A DNA stretch of 64,000 nucleotides. It comes from Cyclina sinensis. Its lineage: Eukaryota; Mollusca; Bivalvia; Venerida; Veneridae. The notes under the pieces were generated by a model, which saw only the letters and a list, made by a program, of their open reading frames with translations, was not told the origin of the DNA and ran no database searches. Location: positions 15,398,136 to 15,462,135 of the forward strand of contig JAAONU010000011.1 of assembly GCA_012932295.1 (NCBI GenBank), in the 5' to 3' direction. How positions within the stretch are numbered: position 1 is the stretch's first letter; each line of letters starts with the position of its first letter. The translations under genes and the position numbers were made by a program. Positions 35,304-45,675 of this stretch are shown in pieces.

Positions 35304-37754
35304 CAGTTTACCAAACCAGTCTACCAAAATTAAAGCTCACACTGTTGTCCAATTGCTTCGTTCTGTGAAATTTCAAAATACATGGAGTTTGTTTGCATAT
35401 CAAAACATTGAAAGAGCTTGTGGATGATATGGCGGCAAGAAAATAGAAATCGTGTCTGACATATATGTCCGATTTACAAGTCTATATTTGTAAAGTAGTA
35501 ATATTGTTCGTTGACCAGACCAACTTTCGTGCCTACGGTGTTTGCTTTAATTATCTTGCGGCTGATTTACTTATAATTGTTTTTAAAATGCATTTTCTGT
35601 TTTGCAATTCTAGAAGTCCAGCACCTAAGAATGGTTTCCATCATAATGTTTGTTTCCTTCCGACATGTTCTGCTGACTATTCTTGGAAGGTTTCTTTCTT
35701 GTAGTTGACCAAGACTTGAATTTCCTTTTCATTTATTTACCTCTATCTACCAAAACTACATATTTTTATAATGCATTTAATTGTATGGCTGCTTTTCAAC
35801 GATAAACTGGTTTTTACGTGAATGCTTCGAATTATTCATACCATTCATCTAATGCTTAGATTTTCTGATACGAGTTCATAAGGTTTATGGTTTTTGCCTC
35901 CTATTTACCACTACAATAGGCTGGTCTGTGCTCAGCGTAGGCGGAATATGTTTCTTCTCAATTTACTTATACAGTCCGCTCATTGACGTCACACAATGGC
36001 TTCGGCGACAGGCGCGTTTTATTCCTTGTGTTTATAGAAGGTCAAAATAAAGTTTCGCCTCTTGAATGACTAAAAATACAATTTCAAGCTCCTGTGACTG
36101 AACTTACAAACAGTTTCAACACGTGTTTCAATATTTGGCAGCCTTTGAACGTTCATATTCCTTGGTTTTAATAAGGGAATTAGTGCCATGAAAATTGGTT
36201 ATAGGTATGGGTTTGCCATATTTTTTTGAAAAATGCTGTCATATAGGTCTTGCAAATCGTGATCAGGAAACCCCTTATTCAGCTTGTAACGAGCTGTAGT
36301 TATAACGGCATCAGTTGTATATTCATGCCAATGTACGTTCTAAATAGCTTACACATGTTAATAGTCTGATTGCATGAAGTCAAGTCTTGATGGGAATAAA
36401 GATCAAATAAACGCTGACTAAAAGGGAGCTGTTTGACATCCGAAAGCACGAACTCATTTGCGGAATCGTTAATTAACCATTATATGGATGTACAATTTCT
36501 TTTACAATGGCATGTCACGAACATTTTCTTACGATATCAAGATTTTAACACGTATCTGCCTATGCACAATAAACAGAATTCAGCTGTGTATTACACTAGA
36601 AATAAAACAAGCATACCCCAGAATTTCTTTTTGTTAACTTTGAAGGTAGCATACATACTGAAATATTCATCATTGCTAGGATTTAAGGGCTTTGAACAGA
36701 GCTTATGCGTGACATTAGATAACAAGGTATGTTGGCTTACTTTTTAAGATATTTATCTAAATTTCTATCATTTGAAAGGAAAAGTTTGACAATAGAGTTT
36801 TACCAGATCGAGTAAGTGGTATAAATGTAACTTCTGTTCCAACGTTTAGGCTTCAAATACCATTGATTGAAAAGCGACTATAGGTGACGTCACTGCCTAC
36901 GTAATGCAAAGTCGATGCTAACTGAAAGAAGCACAATCTTTCTATTCTTTTTTTACTAAAAGGGTCAGGACATAGACGAGCATATCCATCGCTGAGTATA
37001 TCTCGACCCAAACTAGACCTATTTTTTGTTGTACTTCACAAATTTCGATACTTTTTCAGTATACAACTAGATCTACTTGTAATATTCTGCCTCATTTAAT
37101 GGTGTATTTTCGACTTGTCTCTGGTTGTTTCGTTTTCATGGTAACTAACAATAATAATTTAACGAAACGTTTACCTCAATGCACAAGCTCGCAGCAGATT
37201 ACGTCAAGTATCACGGATAACTTTATATAGTATGGCTGTAATATAAATAGATCTATGTAATGTTGAGAAGGCCTGTATTTTTTAATGCAGAAAAGCTTTG
37301 ATTTATGGTACCTTAACTAATTGCCATATTAAGATTTTATATGACCGTAGAGATTACATAAAAGGAAACAAATTTAATTTTCTTGTAATTGTATTTATTC
37401 GTATCGAGAAATTTCAACTGAATAAAGAAGTCGCATTAATCTGTGACTAGTATAATAAAATGTGAAAGCAGCACGTTCCTTAAAACATCATATCAAAATC
37501 TTAATGCAAAAAATTTAGGTACTTTTCCTATCAAGAAAAGTTTTAAAAATTGCATTTTAGACTTAGTGCACTTTCATAGTCTTTCCAAAGTAAGTTATGC
37601 AGTGGAACATCATAAAATGGTATAATTGTCATGGTGTTACTGCATGAATTGTAGAAATAATACAAATCATTGCGCGAAGCGTTTTTTATTCATTTATTCC
37701 TTTTTAGTATTAACCTACAAACATGGGAGTCTGTGATATTTTATGACAATAATC
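35304..37754. other. No gene recognised
   Basis: AT-rich sequence between the Harbinger end and the CR1-like element. TGACGTCA-like words occur near 35,985 and 36,880 without other promoter evidence. The 104-codon frame at 36,433-36,747 has no known motif and is within chance length for this composition. Confidence 0.35.
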
Positions 37755-39505
37755 TTATGATATAATCATTCATATTATCAATACCAAGTATTCACAAATG
37801 AAAACTTGACAAACATTCAAGATAAGGGACAGTCCCTATGCATACCTATGAATGATATTATCATCAGTGAAAATGGAGTAAAGAAATGCATTGAACGTCT
37901 GAATGAACAAAAAGCTAGTGGTCCGGACACAATTCCCATTAAAGTGTTGAAAACGTTAGCATTAGAACTGGCGCCCATTATGACTAGTATTGTTCAGCAA
38001 TTATTGATAACTAGTGAAACTCCTCTGGACTGGAAACAAGCTAATGTAGTTCCTATTTTCAAGAAAGGTGATCGATCTAAACCTGAAAACTACCGTCCAG
38101 TTTCTTTGACAGTTGTTGTATCAACAATTCTTGAACATATAGTAGTGTCACAAATAATGAACCATCTTGATTCTCAAAGAATTCTACATGAAAATCAGCA
38201 CGGATTTCGCTCGAAAAGATATTGTGAATCGCAACTATTAATGACCAACGATGACATCGCAAAATCACTAAATTCCGGTACACAAGTGGACAGGGCAATC
38301 TTAGACTTTTCTAAAGCATTTGATAAAGTTTCTCATCGTCGTTTATCGCACAAACTAGAGTATTACGGTAGTTCCGGCAATACTAGGCGTTGGATTGATT
38401 CCTTTTTATCTAATAGAACACAACAAGTAGTAGTGGACAACGTATCATCTGATATAGCCTCGGTAACATCTGGTGTACCGCAAGGAACAGTCCTCGGACC
38501 AACACTCTTTTTAATCTATATAAATGACATCGCACATCAAAAATACGTTTATTCGCTGATGATTGTGTGTTATATCGGCCAATAAGTAATCATAGTGACA
38601 ATATAGCTCTTCAGGAAGATCTTAGTAAACTTGTAAACTGGTCTGACATTTGGCAAATGGAATTTAATGTGAAAAAATGCGCCATTATGCAATTTTCATC
38701 TTCTCCACATAAAAAGAAATATGACTTCAAAATGAAAGGCGAAAGCTTGGAAATAGTCACCCGGCATCCGTATTTAGGTGTTGAATTCAGTGATAATTTG
38801 AAATTCAACGACCATATTAACAATATCACAAAAAAGGCAGCAAGTACACTTGGTTTTCTAAAGAGGAACTTAAGATACTGTCCTCCCAAAGTGAAAGAAA
38901 AAGCTTACATAAGTTTGGTCAGACCTAAACTGGAATACGCTTCTCCAATATGGAATCCTTTACAAAAGACTCAAGTTAAACAGATTGAACAAATTCAAAG
39001 AAACGCAGCAAGATGGGTATTGAATAGACCGTATAACCCACACAATCCTTCTAGTGTAACTGAACTGATGAATAAACTACAATGGCCCAGTCTTCAACAA
39101 CGTAGAGTATGGGCAGATGTGACTCTCATGTATAAAGTAGTAAACTTTTTAATAGCTGTGCCAGCGTTTTACCATCCCACTATTGCCACCGTTCGTTCAA
39201 CCCGGAGAAGTCACAGTATGAAATTCATTCAAATTCAATCTAGAATCAACGTTTATCAACACTCATTTTTTCCAAGGACTGTTAATACCTGGAATATTAT
39301 ACCGGATTCTTGTGTTACTACTGAGAGCCTGGAGGCGTTTAAATCTTCCATCCAGCTCGTTCCAGTCGTACCATCATATGTATAAATGGACACCACCTTG
39401 TAAAGTGTAAATACATGTTGGTCACCAGACATTTTAGGGTGTAGTGTGGAACACCAGTTTGTCATGGGACAGTTGTAATACAATTGTGTAATATAGTTTT
39501 AAAAA
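37755..39505 (+). mobile_element. 5'-truncated CR1-like non-LTR retrotransposon
   Basis: Starts within the linker before the reverse transcriptase (homology begins near 'caagtattcacaaatgaa', 37,785) and carries the rest of the second reading frame plus ~120 bp of 3' untranslated region ending around 39,505. Endonuclease and 5' part are missing. It abuts the left side of the Harbinger derivative with only ~70 bp between. Confidence 0.8.
37785..39385 (+). pseudogene. CR1-like reverse transcriptase, one frameshift beside the catalytic motif
   Basis: First segment (to ~38,540): [46 protein letters not shown] (motif A), [20 protein letters not shown] (motif B). The frame then changes within 'catcaaaaatacg' (38,535-38,546) and the catalytic motif [10 protein letters not shown] appears in the new frame (about 38,543-38,575), continuing through KKCAIMQFS, YLGVEF, TLGFLKRNLRYCPPKVKEKA, LVRPKLEYASPIW and SFFPRTVNTWNIIPD to a TAA at 39,383-39,385. 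One missing base in or before the A-run explains the switch. The remaining sequence is open, with all catalytic Asp residues present, so decay is recent. Clade assignment (CR1 type of the Jockey group) rests on the [11 protein letters not shown] and LGFLKRNL signatures. Confidence 0.85.
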
Positions 39506-39574
39506 AATTATGTCGGAACACGCCGCTCTACACCGATGTACAGTCTTCACCCCCTCGACGTCGATGTCTACCTG

Positions 39575-40915
39575 CACCCAATTGTATAACCAATGGTTAA
39601 ATTTAACCACTGGGTTAAAGTTATGGTTAACTGCTGTTTTGGTTAAATGTCTGGTTAGCATTTGTATAAAAAGGTTTGGTTATTTTAACCCATCCTCAAG
39701 TGGGTTAAATTTAACCATCCACCTGTACCCTGGTTAAACAGTTAACCACGAAAATGGCTGACATTGAAGTACCGAACGCTAGACTTCCAAGACAATTTCG
39801 ACGACTTTACCTACAGACAAATGAACAGGACCCTGAATACGTTCGACGACGATACCGTTTTTCACCGGACGGTATTGACAGACTTGTGGACTTGATTTGA
39901 CTAGATCTTCAGCGACCAACGAGACGAAACCGACCCTTGACACCGAGGCAACAAATCATGATAGCTCTAAGGTTTTATGCTTCAGGATCATTCCTGCAGG
40001 TTATAGGAGACACGTTTGGTGTTGATGTTGCAACGGTGTCAAGGGTCATTAAAGACGTCACTGACAGACTGTTTGACCTAAAAGACAGGACCATTAACTT
40101 TACAGTCACTGAAAACGAAAAAGGGAAAGATAAAGAAGCTTTTTTTGCAATCACAGGGTTTCCAAGTGTCATAGGGTTAATAGATTGCACACACATTGCT
40201 CTGATCAGTCCATCCGCCGATGTTGAGGCGCATTACGTGAATAGAAAACATTTTCATTCGATTAATGTACAGGCTACTTGTGATCACCAAGGTAACATTT
40301 GCTTTTCTCACACCTTTAAATTTTTACAGACCGGACTTTTGGATAATTCGTAGCATCGATTCTACTTCTGTTTTGTAAAGGAATTTCACTTTTATCATAT
40401 ATGTTTGTGTATCTCAAAAGATGTCAGGAATCATCTGTATGTATATCTAATACTGAAGGTGAAAGCGTCAAAGCACTGGAGGATGTGATAGTGCCACTGT
40501 TTTGCCAAAGTGTTTCGTACTTTCACATTTCGTACATTCCCATTATGATTATGCTCGACAGTTTGTAACTGATTTTTACCAGTTAAAAGCAAATTTGTGG
40601 ATATACAAATCTATTTATTGTTTGTTGATATGAGTGTCTGTGTTTCCATTTTATCTAGCCGTCTGCTGCAGACTGACATATTGCGGGAAAATTACGCAAA
40701 CGGAACTAAGAGAAGCGATGCATTTCGGGATTAATGTGATGCATTATGGGAGTCTTGGTTAAAATTGAGATGGGTTAAACTTAACCAGTTTCGGTTAACT
40801 AACCATTTGGTTAAATTTTTTTTATACAAATGGATTAAATAAACCTGGTTAGCGTTAACCCATGGTTAGTGACTAACCTTGAGTTAACTTTAACCATTGT
40901 TTATACAATTGGCTG
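39575..40915 (+). mobile_element. Harbinger internal-deletion derivative, complete ends
   Basis: 1,341 bp. Left end CACCCAATTGTATAACCAAT, right end read inward CAGCCAATTGTATAAACAAT: terminal inverted repeats of 20 or more bp. Both sides are flanked by CTG (39,572-39,574 and 40,916-40,918), a 3 bp target duplication as expected for Harbinger. It holds the first transposase exon and the beginning of the Myb/SANT gene (reverse strand, near 40,640-40,676), with everything between deleted, as in Ds-like derivatives. Both subterminal regions are packed with GGTTAA/TTAACC motifs. Confidence 0.85.
39754..40291 (+). pseudogene. Harbinger transposase, first coding exon, with nonsense mutation
   Basis: HARBI1-type nuclease N-terminal half. 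ATG at 39,754; reads MADIEVPNARLPRQFRRLYL, then DPEYVRRRYRFSPDGIDRLV, then an in-frame TGA at 39,898-39,900 where the family has a positively charged residue (a CGA-to-TGA change fits CpG decay). It continues TPRQQIMIALRFYASGSFLQ, DTFGVDVATVSRVI (helix-turn-helix-like), GFPSVIGLIDCTHI with the first catalytic Asp, and YVNRKHFHSINVQATCDHQG, ending at a splice donor G|GTAAC. The next exons are deleted here. Residues other than the stop look well preserved. Without the downstream exons it cannot give an active enzyme. Confidence 0.85.
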
Positions 40916-42070
40916 CTGGTGGATATTGTCGAGTAACCCCGTTGAAGTTGAAGTTGACCTAACTGACAAAAAGCAAACAAACTGAAAGGCAGGGAGTGAG
41001 AAGAAACGAAATATGATTATAAACATGGTACGAATTTACCCCTCCCCCTCCCCGCCCACTTCATTATAAGAGGATGTTATCAACGTAAACTTGAACATAA
41101 ATCTTCGATGTTTCAATATTTATTCATGTAGTATTCTGAACAAATAGGCGAAATATCAAACATTTTTACCGTCTATTTATGGAACAATCAATAACTGAAA
41201 TCACAGATACCAAATTATCATTAATTTACCGTGTTGAAAAGCTTTGTTACAATGTAAATACATTTAAAACAAAAGAAATTGATTTGAAATTCTAAAAAAG
41301 TTACTGTTGTAAAACAAAACAGTGTAAAACTACAAAAAGAAAACTAGAGAAAAATGGTTTGTGTGGGGAGTGAACCCATGTCCTTCAGTGAAAATGTCTC
41401 AGTCCTACACAAATCAATGGAATTGAATACTCTTCAGAGTGGAAGTAGGGTATTATCAACCTAATACTTTAATTTCAACTCCTGGCATAATATAAGCAGA
41501 TCCCAAATAAACATTCATTCATTCTAGGGAAGAGAAAGCAGACTTATCCATTACAAATGTTTATAGATACTAATGATTTTCATGCACACATTAAAAGGAA
41601 AAGAACATCTGTAATACACTTGCATCAATATTATTGAAAAAAGTTGCCATGATGCCCATACACTTAGAGCATCAACTGTTGCAAGGTGTTTGGAAAACAG
41701 GCATCATGTTAAGAGTCGAGCATAAAACACCAGGGTGCAACAACCTTTCATTTAGTATTTTCATTTTCATGGTCCACAGTGGTACTTTTGTACTTACAAC
41801 AAGTTATACATTTAAAAATGTGAATTGATTTTTTAATGCATGCATACATTAAATCGAAGCAGTGTTTAGAATACTGTTCACATTGTTTCTATCTAAATCC
41901 TAACTGGAGCACTCAAAATATCTTTAGAAGATATTCAATGTTATCACTGAATTAATTGTTAGTATTTATATGGAATCTTTAAAAAAATCATATTCAGAAT
42001 TGAGCAATTATTTGTAAATATTTCAAGGAAAACATTATTGTAATAAAAGACAATCATTATATATTTTTAG
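40916..42070. other. Spacer with a tRNA-like minus-strand segment
   Basis: A C-rich stretch lies near 41,040-41,060. At about 41,350-41,430 on the minus strand a decayed tRNA-like segment reads ACATTTTCACTGAAGG, then TGGGTTCACTCCCC (B-box-like), resembling the segment at 56,671-56,750. A perfect 6 bp stem (GTATTA/TAATAC, 41,450-41,467) lies beside it. No terminal repeats were found. No exon is visible before 42,071. Confidence 0.4.
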
Positions 42071-43306
42071 ATGTTGCTGGAGTGCTCCTGGGAGACTCGG
42101 GATATGCCTGCAGGCCGTTTCTCTTAACACCATACTACGCCCTTGTAAGACTTGGTACTATGAAATGTATGGGTAGCATTATATAGATTGATAGTAAATG
42201 TGATCATAAGCATAAGTAGGGTGTCATTCAGTTATAGGATCCTTAGGCACTGATCGCATCAAGTGTCTGAAACTGTCAAAACAATAATGCTTCAAACCTT
42301 CATTGTTGAAATGTGCCTTAGATGGATGATACAAATTTTTCTGACTGTACATAATTTTAAAGGTAAATGACCAAACCCATTGCCAAATTTTGGTACTGAA
42401 AAATAAAAAAAATGGAAGATACAATTTACTTTTTAATATAAAAATTACTTGTTATTCATGCCATTGGTTTTAGACAACCAACATCGCATGAGGTAGGTTG
42501 TCTAATCTAAAACCAATTCAGTAACTGATCTTCTTAGCTTGATCATTTATGTACTAGCATTTTAGATCTTCCATGCACATTTAGAAAAAAATAAGAATTT
42601 CTTTTACAGCAAATATTAAGGAAGAACATTATAACAATGCAACACGCAATCGTATGAGAGAACCTTTGGTGTTTGGAAAAGACGCTTCCATGTCCAAGGG
42701 GGTGAGGTAAATATGTATTTCATTGTATACGGTATCTTCAAATCTTTTATTCAGAATAAAAGCCTCCTGCTTGGATTTATAGGTACTTGTTAATTATATA
42801 TTTCAGTATCAAACAAGAGGACCTTGATACGGTGATATTGGAAGAAGACAGGGTTGTTCAATATTGCCTTCAAATTGAAATATGTAAGTGGTTCAAGTAT
42901 CAAAGCTGTATCTCCAATGATTTAGTCAAAGAGTGAATGGAAGAAGACAGGGTTGTTCAATATTGCCTTCAAATTGAAATATGTAAGTGGTTCAAGTATC
43001 AAAGCTGTATCTCCAATGATTTAGTCAAAGAGTGAACTTTTCTGAAAAGCACTGAGAAAAAAATTAGAAAAATAAAAAAGACAGCAAACAATGTCATCTT
43101 ATTCTAACTACTAGAAATGAATGAAACAATGTTTCACGAATTATAGTGCTCGTGCCGTCCTCCATAACTTGGCAGTTAATAAGCAGATGGGTGATGACTT
43201 TAAAGTACATGATGACCTACCTGAACAGCCACCAGTGCAGCCATACAATGGTCCTAATGATGGCCAAGGCAACAAAGCACATTTTACCAGTATTTTCTTC
43301 AGGTAA
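42071..43306 (+). pseudogene. Harbinger transposase, C-terminal exons of copy B, degenerate
   Basis: Exon 42,071-42,144 follows 'tatatttttag' and reads VAGVLLGDSGYACRPFLLTP, a hallmark of HARBI1-type nucleases, ending at CTT|GTAAGA. Exon 42,610-42,716 follows 'cttttacag': NIKEEHYNNATRNRMRE, then FGVWKRRFHV in another frame, so one frameshift hits the conserved segment that should hold the catalytic Glu. The last exon region (about 43,137-43,306) reads AVLHNLAVNKQMGDDF, then PEQPPVQPYNGPNDGQGNKA and FFR with TAA at 43,304-43,306; its upstream edge is also out of frame. A 99 bp tandem duplication sits in the last intron. The first exon is not present here; it may lie in the separate derivative just upstream or be lost. 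Inactive. Confidence 0.8.
42840..43036 (+). repeat. 99 bp tandem duplication
   Basis: Units 42,840-42,938 and 42,939-43,036 are identical or nearly so ('ggaagaagacagggttgttc' to 'gtcaaagagtgaa'). They lie in an intron of the broken transposase, so the duplication is recent. Confidence 0.95.
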
Positions 43307-44935
43307 CTAATCTCTTCCGCTTTCACAGTTGCAACACTATACTATGGGACATGTCATATCTGTTTAGAACAGAGAAACCATTTATGTCTTTGGGCAGTTT
43401 TTTCACACTTTTGATTAGTACACAGACAATGATACATTTAAGAAATCATTAATTTATTATTTTGATTTCATTCAAATACGTAAAACAATGAAGTACTAAC
43501 AAGATGTCAAACTTGATAATTCTTCCAACGGTCAAGTTGAACATGAAAAACAATGGTACCTGATTAACCAACCAGGAATATCATAGTGATCAAGTGTACC
43601 AAGTTCCAAAGCTGTTGATATAGTAATATAATTATATAGAAGTTATGATCTTTTATATAAATTTTAATCTTGAATTCTTTTAAAATAATAATAAAGAAGA
43701 TTTAGACTGGATCAGCATGAAAAGTACAGTTTTAGTTCTTGCTACAACAACTTAGGATATAATGGTGTTAGTTATGAGTTATGAGTTTGTACACAAGCTT
43801 GCACTCAAACTATAAATAGCACTTTATAATGTTATAAATGAACAACATGGTCAAATGGTATGAATGTGTATACAAGTTTACTATGTGTAATATCTACAAT
43901 AGGTACAGTCTTATGCAAACTCTGACACAATCAGTACACAAAGAAATAATACACATTAATATTGCTGACAATCCATATGTGATAATACCCTGGGCATGTG
44001 ACAGATGCAGGGGTATACCACATACTTTACAACCAAAAAGACCATCTGCTAACACCCAAGCTCCACCACCCTTCTACCTTGTGGCCAATCTTCCACTTGA
44101 CTTCCGTTGTTTCCCATGCTTAATTCTTTTGCCACATTAGAAATATCTGGCTGGCAATTCTGTGATACATGACCTTTCAAATAAAAAGTCAGTTTGAAAT
44201 ATGTCTTCCACGTAATGAAATGTAAAAGTAGAATCTAAAATAATCTAATGTAAAACTAGCAACAAAGAAAGCCATTTCGTATTTTTCACTTTTGATGAAA
44301 ACAATGTCAGAATGGCAGAGTTAACCCCAGCACTCACTCGATGAATCATCAAATAAAATGAGAAGTCAGTCTGGACACACAATACCTAATATAAAAAAAT
44401 AATCCTGAATTAAACATTTTTTGTCCAATTTATCATTATTGGGACTACAGTAATACCTGAAATATTAATATCACAACAAAAAGTCCAATGTCATGCGACA
44501 TGGAATAGTATATAAATGACGTCATATTGATTTTTCAGATAAACGTCTCTTTCACGAGACCACGGTACTATTAATTTTGTGTTATTGTGTAGACTCTGGC
44601 ACAGTATAAATCAGAGAAAGGTAAGATAAATATAAGGGATGAGCTCTTACTGTTAAGTTAACAAAAAATCCAATATTTCGTTTTGCTGTTAGTAGTTTAA
44701 GTCTGTCTTTGATCCAGCCATTGTTTATTTTGTTGGAATACTAATACTACAGAATGCTAATATAAATTGATCATCCAATCCTCTAGAAAGGACTCGTGAG
44801 TCATTAGACTGGCTTAGGATCAGGACAGCCTCTCAATCACCGGAATTTTAACTGCTGCATTCATTGCAGAATTTATTTTCAGCATTGTTCACATTGGGAT
44901 AGGCTTCACACAATTGTCATTAAAAATTAGATGAT
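43307..44935. other. Non-coding interior of copy B and unassigned sequence
   Basis: The first ~200 bases align with copy A after 28,111. A 100-codon plus-strand frame at 43,838-44,140 has no recognisable domain. Otherwise nothing supportable. Confidence 0.35.
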
Positions 44936-45180
44936 CTTTTTAACCCTTTACTCTACCTATACATCTTTTTTCACATGGTTAACAGTATAGATCTAGATCA
45001 GCTGGCACATTCGTGCGATATGATCAGGATCTATACTGTTCACCTGTAGATTCATTATTTCTGACCAAGAAGCTAACAGTTTAGATCCAGGTCAAATGTC
45101 ATAGATGTGCTGCCTGATCTGGATCTTTACTGATATCCCAAGTGATAAAAGACGTAGCATTTTTTCTTATTTGGAAAAGA
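44936..45180. repeat. Bivalve-type dispersed repeat, second kind
   Basis: Repeated 'agatctagatca', 'gatcaggatctatactgttcac' and 'gatctggatctttactg' words suggest the same style of partly self-complementary repeat as at 20,958-21,150, but diverged in sequence. Assignment is tentative. Confidence 0.4.
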
Positions 45181-45332
45181 CATTAAACAAGACTGAACTG
45201 ACCAGTAAGCGAACAATTCCAGTATGCAGCGACGTCAATACTGCATATTTCATAAATACTTAAATATTTATTCCTAAAACATTTCACTTCATTTCAACGC
45301 AGCTTGGGCTGGCTTACTTACAATAATCATGA

Positions 45333-45481
45333 TCAAGAATGACACTCTGGTCCGTCGGGATAGTTGCTGTAGAGTGTCAAGTCCCAGACCGTCTTGTTCT
45401 CTGAACTTCTGAGACTTTCTTGAATCGATTCGACTGCTTTTTTTTGCGACTGCTTAGTTTTTGCGACCCATTGTATTATTG
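45333..45481 (-). other. Exon-like open frame of unknown origin
   Basis: Minus-strand frame without ATG reading KTKQSQKKAVESIQESL, then ENKTVWDLTLYSNYPDGPEC and a stop. About 15 bases after the stop comes ATT|GTAAGT, a good donor. An ATG with MGRKN sits just upstream in another frame. The residue mix is protein-like, but no family is recognised and it may be a decayed first exon. Confidence 0.2.
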
Positions 45482-45675
45482 TTTACACTGCCGCCACGTG
45501 TAACGTCAGACAGGGGAGGTAAATGGTAATGTCGAAAAACGCAAGCGCAGACGAGATTCCGATACAAGAAAAATGAAAGAAAATAAATTTAAAGCTTTAC
45601 AGTTCTTGAATTATTTTTATAATATCCACAATCATTTTCATAAATTCGACAGTCATTAGTTTGTTTACGATTATC

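Noticed and set aside
36433..36747. 104-codon plus-strand open frame
   Set aside because: Length is near what chance gives in 64 kb of AT-rich sequence; no motif and no acceptor support.
39256..39483. Short open frames opposite the CR1-like element
   Set aside because: Antisense shadows of the reverse transcriptase and its 3' region, without motifs.
40292..40353. Continuation of the transposase frame past 40,291
   Set aside because: The family's next conserved segment is absent and a G|GTAAC donor sits at the expected boundary; the extra codons are intron read-through.
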